In this document: positions 4,765-9,498 of the stretch, in pieces
How positions within the stretch are numbered: the first letter of the stretch is position 1
How the letters are laid out: each line of letters opens with the position of its first letter
Program-made: the position numbers and the translations under genes
Source: Rikenella sp.
Lineage (GTDB): Bacteria > Bacteroidota > Bacteroidia > Bacteroidales > Rikenellaceae
DNA length: 9,498 nucleotides
Reading direction: 5' to 3'
Assembly: GCA_029054535.1 (NCBI GenBank)
Contig: JAIDFC010000264.1
Coordinates: 1 to 9,498 of the forward strand
Notes under the pieces: generated by a model
Seen by the model: only the letters and a program-made list of their open reading frames with translations
What the model was told of the DNA's origin: nothing
The model's database searches: none

Positions 4765-7700
4765 ATGAATCTCAGAAAATTTATCGAACGACCGGTTCTT
4801 TCGGCCGTGATCTCCATAACGATCGTCGTGGTGGGGATCATCGGTCTGTTCACCTTGCCGGTCGAACAGTATCCGGATATCGCGCCGCCGACCATCCAGG
4901 TGAGCGCCACATACTTCGGGGCGAGCGCCGAGACCTTGCAGAAGAGTGTGGTGGCGCCGCTCGAGGAGGCGATCAACGGGGTGGAGGATATGACCTATAT
5001 GACCTCGACCGCTTCCAATGCGGGGTCGGTTACTATTACCGTCTACTTCAAGCAGGGGGTCGATCCGGACATGGCGGCGGTCAACGTCCAGAACCGCGTG
5101 TCGCGGGCTACCGGTCAGCTGCCGGCGGAGGTAACCCAGGTGGGGGTTACTACCTCGAAGCGGCAGACCAGTATCTTGCAGATGTTCGCCTTGTACAGTC
5201 CGGACGACTCGTATGACGAAAACTTCCTGTCCAACTACTTGAACATCAACTTGAAACCGGAAATTCTGCGTATTACCGGCGTCGGGGATATGATGGTCAT
5301 GGGGGCCAACTACAGCATGCGGATCTGGATGAAGCCGGACATCATGGCGCAGTATAAGCTCATTCCGGCCGACGTGTCGCAGGTGCTGGCCGAACAGAAT
5401 ATCGAAGCGGCTACGGGATCGTTCGGCGAAAACTCGGACGAGACCTATCAGTATACGATGAAGTATCGCGGGCGGCTGATTACGCCGGAAGAGTTCGGCG
5501 AGATCGTCGTCCGGTCGACGGATGACGGCGAGGTGTTGAAACTCAAGGATATCGCGGATATCGAACTCGGCCAGGAAAGCTATGCCTACAACGGGCGGAT
5601 GAACGGACATCCGGGGATCGCTTGTATGATTTTCCAGACTGCCGGATCGAATGCAACGGAAGTCAACCAGAAGATCGACGCCTTCTTGGCCGAAGCCTCC
5701 AAGAGCTTTCCGAAAGGGGTGGCCGAGACGCAGCTCATGAGCTCGAACGACTTCCTCTTCGCGTCGATTCACGAAGTGATCAAGACCTTGATCGAGGCGA
5801 TTATCCTGGTGATTCTGGTGGTGTACGTCTTCTTGCAGGACCTGCGGTCGACCTTGATTCCGTTGGTGGGGATCATCGTGTCGCTGATCGGGACCTTCGC
5901 TTTCATGGCGCTGGCGGGATTCAGTATCAACTTGATTACCCTGTTCGCCTTGGTGCTCGTGATCGGGACCGTGGTCGACGACGCCATTATCGTCGTCGAG
6001 GCGGTGCAGGCGCGGTTCGACGTGGGGTACAGGTCGTCGTATATGGCCAGTATAGACGCCATGAAAGGGATCAGCGGGGCGGTGATAACCTCTTCGTTGG
6101 TCTTTATGGCCGTGTTTATTCCCGTGTCGTTCATGACCGGGACGTCGGGGACCTTCTATACGCAGTTCGGGTTGACGATGGCCGTGGCGGTCGGGATCTC
6201 GGCCGTCAACGCATTGACCTTGAGTCCGGCGTTGTGCGCTTTGCTGCTCAAACCCTATCTGAACGAAGACGGAACCCAGAAAAACAACTTCGCCGCGCGA
6301 TTCCGGAAGACATTCAATGCCGGGTTCGATGTCGTCAGCGAAAAATATAAAAAAGTCGTTCTGGTCTTCGTTAAACACAAATGGTTGACGTGGACCTTGT
6401 TGATCGGTTCGGTGGTAGCGCTCGTCCTCTTGATGCGGAGCACCAAGACCAGTCTCGTGCCGCAGGAAGACCAGGGGACCATTATGGTCAATGTGAGCGT
6501 CGCGCCGGGGAGTTCGCTCCATACGACGAACGAAATCATGACCCAGATCGAGGCACGTTTGCAGCCGATTCCGCAGATTCGGAACATGCAGGTCGTGTCG
6601 GGTTACGGGTTGATTTCGGGGCAGGGTAGCTCGTTCGGGATGGTAATCGTGAAACTCAAACCGTGGGAAGAACGGACCGATAAAGCAGATGCGGTGGATG
6701 CCGTGATCGGACAGATTTACGCCCGGACCGCGGATATCAAAGATGCGCAAATTTTCGCCATGTCGCCGGGGATGATTCCGGGGTATGGGACCGGGAACTC
6801 GCTCGACATCCAGTTGCAGGACAAGGCGGGGGGAGATATCACGACTTTCTACGGGACCGTGCAACAGTTCCTCGGGGCGCTCAACCAGCGGCCGGAGATC
6901 TTGATGGCTTACTCGACCTTCGACGTGCGCTATCCGCAGTGGATGGTGGATGTCGACGCCGCGAAGTGCAAGCGGGCCGGGATTACGCCCAATACCGTTC
7001 TGAGCACCTTGTCGGGATACTACGGGGGGCAATACGTCTCGAACTTGAACCGCTTCTCGCGCGTGTATCGGGTGATGATCCAGGCCGATCCGGACCACCG
7101 GCTCGACGAATCCTCGCTCAACAACACCTTTGTGAGGATGGCCAACGGAGAGATGGCGCCGCTCAGCCAGTTCGTAACCTTGACTCGAGTTTACGGGGCC
7201 GAGACGCTGAGCCGCTTCAATATGTACAATTCGATCGCCGTGAGCGCCATGCCGGCCGAAGGATATAGTACGGGGGATGCCATTCGGGCGGTCGAGGAGA
7301 CCGCAGCCGTGGCTTTGCCGATCGGCTATGGGTATGACTTCGGCGGGATCACGCGCGAAGAGAGCCAGCAGAGCGGACAGACCGGTATCATTTTCGGGAT
7401 CTGTTTCTTGATGGTCTACCTGATATTGTGTGCGCTGTACGAAAGTTTCGTCATACCGTTCGCGGTGTTGCTGTCGGTACCGTGCGGGCTGATGGGGACC
7501 TTCCTCTTCGCCAAAATCATGGGCCTCGAAAACAACATCTACTTGCAGACCGGGCTTATCATGTTGATCGGGTTGATCGCCAAGACCGCCATTCTGTTGA
7601 CGGAGTATGCTACGGAGCGTCGGCAGGCCGGGATGAGCCTGACTGCAGCGGCGGTCAGCGCGGCCAAGGCGCGTTTGCGGCCGATCTTGATGACCGCCCT

Positions 7701-7974
7701 CACCATGATCTTCGGGATGTTGCCGTTGATGGCGGCCACCGGCGTGGGGGCCAACGGGAACCGGTCATTGGGGAGCGGTGTCGTCGGGGGGATGGTGATC
7801 GGGACCTTGGCGATGCTCTTCGTGGTACCGTCGCTGTTCATCGCTTTCCAGTGGTTGCAGGAGAAAATCCGGCCCTTGCAGACCGAACCGACCGACGACT
7901 GGGAAATTCAGGAAGAGATGAAACGCACCGACGAAGAGTTGCGCCAGGCGGGGATCGATACCGGGAATAAGTAG
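4765..7974 (+). CDS. RND multidrug efflux transporter, HAE1 family (AcrB/MexB type)
   Basis: Inner-membrane proton-driven pump that works as a trimer and takes substrates from the periplasm or outer leaflet. At 1069 residues it has full family length and reads without interruption. It begins with the typical MNLRKFIERPVLSAVISI and a first membrane helix (about 10-30), followed by VEQYPDIAPPTIQVSATYFGASAETL. The first large periplasmic loop runs to about 335. Helices 2-6 include GTVVDDAIIVVEAV, with the proton-relay pair Asp405-Asp406. The second periplasmic loop runs from about 560 to 870. The last helices contain GLIAKTAILLTEYA, with Lys940 matching the AcrB relay lysine, so the relay looks intact. 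The C-terminal tail is polar and charged. Located 62 bases after the adaptor and 26 bases before the channel gene, clearly one operon. Substrates cannot be told from sequence; the lack of metal-site motifs and the HAE1 pattern favour hydrophobic or amphiphilic compounds such as drugs or bile salts (inference). Confidence 0.96.
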   Translation: MNLRKFIERPVLSAVISITIVVVGIIGLFTLPVEQYPDIAPPTIQVSATYFGASAETLQKSVVAPLEEAINGVEDMTYMTSTASNAGSVTITVYFKQGVDPDMAAVNVQNRVSRATGQLPAEVTQVGVTTSKRQTSILQMFALYSPDDSYDENFLSNYLNINLKPEILRITGVGDMMVMGANYSMRIWMKPDIMAQYKLIPADVSQVLAEQNIEAATGSFGENSDETYQYTMKYRGRLITPEEFGEIVVRSTDDGEVLKLKDIADIELGQESYAYNGRMNGHPGIACMIFQTAGSNATEVNQKIDAFLAEASKSFPKGVAETQLMSSNDFLFASIHEVIKTLIEAIILVILVVYVFLQDLRSTLIPLVGIIVSLIGTFAFMALAGFSINLITLFALVLVIGTVVDDAIIVVEAVQARFDVGYRSSYMASIDAMKGISGAVITSSLVFMAVFIPVSFMTGTSGTFYTQFGLTMAVAVGISAVNALTLSPALCALLLKPYLNEDGTQKNNFAARFRKTFNAGFDVVSEKYKKVVLVFVKHKWLTWTLLIGSVVALVLLMRSTKTSLVPQEDQGTIMVNVSVAPGSSLHTTNEIMTQIEARLQPIPQIRNMQVVSGYGLISGQGSSFGMVIVKLKPWEERTDKADAVDAVIGQIYARTADIKDAQIFAMSPGMIPGYGTGNSLDIQLQDKAGGDITTFYGTVQQFLGALNQRPEILMAYSTFDVRYPQWMVDVDAAKCKRAGITPNTVLSTLSGYYGGQYVSNLNRFSRVYRVMIQADPDHRLDESSLNNTFVRMANGEMAPLSQFVTLTRVYGAETLSRFNMYNSIAVSAMPAEGYSTGDAIRAVEETAAVALPIGYGYDFGGITREESQQSGQTGIIFGICFLMVYLILCALYESFVIPFAVLLSVPCGLMGTFLFAKIMGLENNIYLQTGLIMLIGLIAKTAILLTEYATERRQAGMSLTAAAVSAAKARLRPILMTALTMIFGMLPLMAATGVGANGNRSLGSGVVGGMVIGTLAMLFVVPSLFIAFQWLQEKIRPLQTEPTDDWEIQEEMKRTDEELRQAGIDTGNK

Positions 7975-8000
7975 AGTAACCCACATTGTAGAGAGACAAC

Positions 8001-9383
8001 ATGTATATGAAGAAAATAATCGTGATGTCGGCAGCCGCGCTCGTGATGAGCGGCTGCGGCATCTACTCGAAATACAAGCCGGCCGAAGAGGTGCCGGAGG
8101 GGCTGTACGGCGCGGACTATACCGCGACCGGAGAGGCTGCTGCCGATACCGTCAACTTCGGGAACGCGGCGTGGAAGACGGTTTTTACGGATCCGTACTT
8201 GCAGCGGCTGATCGATACGGCTTTGGTGCGGAACGCCGACTTGCAGACGGCGCAACTTAAGGTGAAGGAGGCCGAAGCTTCGTTGATGTCGGCGCGGCTG
8301 TCGTACCTGCCGTCGTTCAATTTCACCCCGAATGGGACTCTGAGCAGCTTCGACGGTTCGCCGGTTTCGAAGACTTATACCATTCCGGTGCAGGCCAGTT
8401 GGGAGATCGACATTTTCGGCAAGCTGACCAACGCCAAACGGCAGACCCGGGTGGGATACGAGCTGAGCGAAGCGAATGTGCAGGCGGTGAAGACGAGTCT
8501 GGTGGCGGGGGTGGCCAATGTTTACTACACCTTGTTGATGCTCGATGCGCAGCATCGGATCGCGGTCGAGACGGAGGCCGTGTGGAAACAGAGCGTCGAG
8601 ACCACGCGGGCGATGAAAAAGGCCGGGATGGTTACCGAGGCGGCGTTGGCGCAGACCGAGGCGACGTATTACAGTATTCGGACCCAGTTGCTCACGCTGA
8701 GCGAACAGATCAATACGACACAGAATGCGTTGTGTCTGCTGTTGATGGAGACTCCGCGGGCGATCGAACGGGGACGGTTGGAGGATCAGAGCTTGCCGAC
8801 CGACCTGGCGGTGGGGATTCCGATCCAGATGCTCTCGAACCGGCCGGATGTGCGGATGGCCGAACTTTCGTTGGCGCGGAGCTTCTACGGGACCAATGCG
8901 GCCCGGGCGGCTTTCTATCCGACCATTACGCTGGGCGGGAGCGTCGGGTGGACCAATAGCGCCGGAGCGGCGATTGTCAATCCGGGCAAGTTCCTGTGGT
9001 CGGCGGTGGCTTCGTTGACGCAGCCGTTGTTCAACCGGGCGGCCAATATCGCGCAACTGCGGATTGCTAAGGCGCAACAGGAAGAGGCGCAGTTGGCTTT
9101 CCAGAAAACGCTTTTGTCGGCGGGGATCGAAGTGAACGAGGCGTTGGAAGCTTACCAGACGGCGCAGAGCAAGGCTACCCTCTACGATCGGCAGGTCGAA
9201 GCGTTGGAGACGGCGACCCGGAGCACGCAACTGCTGATGAAGCATGGGAACACGACCTATCTGGAGGTGCTGACCGCGCAACAGACGTTGCTGAGCGCGC
9301 AGTTGAATCAAGTGGCCAATCGGGTTACGGAGATTCAGAGCGTGATTACCCTCTATCGGGCGTTGGGCGGCGGACGGATGTAA
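8001..9383 (+). CDS. outer-membrane efflux lipoprotein (NodT/OprM family, TolC type)
   Basis: Outer-membrane channel that completes the pump as a trimer, with a beta-barrel in the outer membrane and a long periplasmic alpha-barrel. The 460 residues start with the lipoprotein signal MKKIIVMSAAALVMSGC (Cys19 counted from the ATG at 8001; the ATG at 8007 is an equally good start). Two structural repeats of the outer-membrane efflux protein family follow. Hallmarks are NADLQTAQLKVKEAEA (78-93), ASWEIDIFGKL (132-142), LSNRPDVRMAE (278-288), FYPTITLGGSVGW (305-317), LTQPLFNR (339-346) and NTTYLEVLTAQQTLLSAQL (417-435), ending LYRALGGG. Last gene of the operon. Only GAGAGA precedes the start, so there is no strong ribosome site. 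Confidence 0.95.
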   Translation: MYMKKIIVMSAAALVMSGCGIYSKYKPAEEVPEGLYGADYTATGEAAADTVNFGNAAWKTVFTDPYLQRLIDTALVRNADLQTAQLKVKEAEASLMSARLSYLPSFNFTPNGTLSSFDGSPVSKTYTIPVQASWEIDIFGKLTNAKRQTRVGYELSEANVQAVKTSLVAGVANVYYTLLMLDAQHRIAVETEAVWKQSVETTRAMKKAGMVTEAALAQTEATYYSIRTQLLTLSEQINTTQNALCLLLMETPRAIERGRLEDQSLPTDLAVGIPIQMLSNRPDVRMAELSLARSFYGTNAARAAFYPTITLGGSVGWTNSAGAAIVNPGKFLWSAVASLTQPLFNRAANIAQLRIAKAQQEEAQLAFQKTLLSAGIEVNEALEAYQTAQSKATLYDRQVEALETATRSTQLLMKHGNTTYLEVLTAQQTLLSAQLNQVANRVTEIQSVITLYRALGGGRM

Positions 9384-9391
9384 TGTGCGCG

Positions 9392-9407
9392 TCGGCGGGC
9401 TCGCCGA
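9392..9407 (+). terminator. hairpin after the efflux operon
   Basis: TCGGCG-GGCT-CGCCGA is a perfect 6-bp stem with a 4-base loop, 8 bases after the stop codon of the outer-membrane gene. No T-run follows, so it is not a classical intrinsic terminator. It may protect the 3' end of the message or be incidental in GC-rich sequence. Confidence 0.35.
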
Positions 9408-9454
9408 GAGAAACAGCGGAGGGCGGCGGAACCGAGTGAGGTGGATAAAACGAC

Positions 9455-9498
9455 GGGGGCCCCGCCCCCCGGGGGTGGGGGGGGGGAAAAAAAGAGCG
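9455..9498 (+). other. G/C homopolymer end, probable terminator hairpin with contig-edge artefact
   Basis: GGGGGC-CCC-GCCCCC (9455-9469) makes a perfect 6-bp stem. The flank on its left, AAAACGAC, is what a symmetric intrinsic terminator would mirror as GTCGTTTT. Instead the sequence runs into G5-T-G10 (9471-9486), then A7, and stops. Such homopolymers at the end of a window are typical of read errors beyond a strong hairpin at a contig edge. I would not trust bases after about 9470. Confidence 0.45.

Noticed and set aside
4759..7098. 779-codon open frame antisense to the RND pump
   Set aside because: It mirrors the pump gene, which has every family hallmark. The antisense product is an Arg/His/Asp-rich chance protein caused by the GC-rich codon choice of the real gene.
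7908..9311. 467-codon open frame antisense to the outer-membrane channel gene
   Set aside because: Shadow of the NodT-family gene, which has clear family motifs; the antisense translation is Arg/Gln/Leu-rich with no recognisable domain.
9471..9486. G-rich run as a G-quadruplex
   Set aside because: The run is at the window end and has the look of a sequencing artefact; real G-tract spacing cannot be trusted.

Overview
The window looks like a chromosomal piece from a GC-rich member of the Bacteroidales, with an Alistipes-like genus as my best guess. Three things point there. Promoter -7 boxes of the Bacteroidota type (TAnnTTTG) lie in front of several genes. Start codons mostly have A-rich leaders and no Shine-Dalgarno. 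The gene set is typical of gut Bacteroidales: an AraC regulator divergent from a lipoprotein-MFP / RND / lipoprotein-OMF efflux operon, plus a Bacteroides-type N-acetylneuraminate lyase. The genus is an inference.

Left part (1-3226), all genes on the minus strand. Positions 1-268 carry no gene but hold two diverged copies of a palindromic REP-like repeat. Next come an N-acetylneuraminate lyase (nanA, 269-1186), a 234-residue lipoprotein of unknown function (1304-2008), a tiny 48-residue lipoprotein (2116-2262) and an AraC-family regulator (2369-3226). The tiny gene is the most unusual item. It joins a complete lipoprotein signal peptide to a short tail that is clearly homologous to the last 30 or so residues of its larger neighbour, and it has its own well-formed promoter.

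Right part (3422-9383), plus strand. This is a complete tripartite RND efflux operon in transport order: periplasmic adaptor lipoprotein (3422-4702), inner-membrane AcrB-type pump of the HAE1 family (4765-7974) and NodT/TolC-type outer-membrane lipoprotein (8001-9383). The gaps are 62 and 26 bases. The araC gene is divergent from it. The 195-base intergenic region holds candidate promoters for both directions and a perfect 21-base inverted repeat (TTTGTTC-N7-GAACAAA). Half of that repeat recurs 70 bases downstream at the probable transcription start of the efflux operon. The simplest reading is that the AraC protein controls the pump through these sites.

The last 115 bases (9384-9498) hold a hairpin after the operon and then a homopolymeric G/C/A stretch that looks like a contig edge or sequencing artefact inside a terminator hairpin. 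I saw no tRNA, rRNA, CRISPR array, insertion sequence or integrase. The genes are mostly ordinary; the notable items are the small lipoprotein paralogue, the divergent operator and the left-end palindromic repeats.
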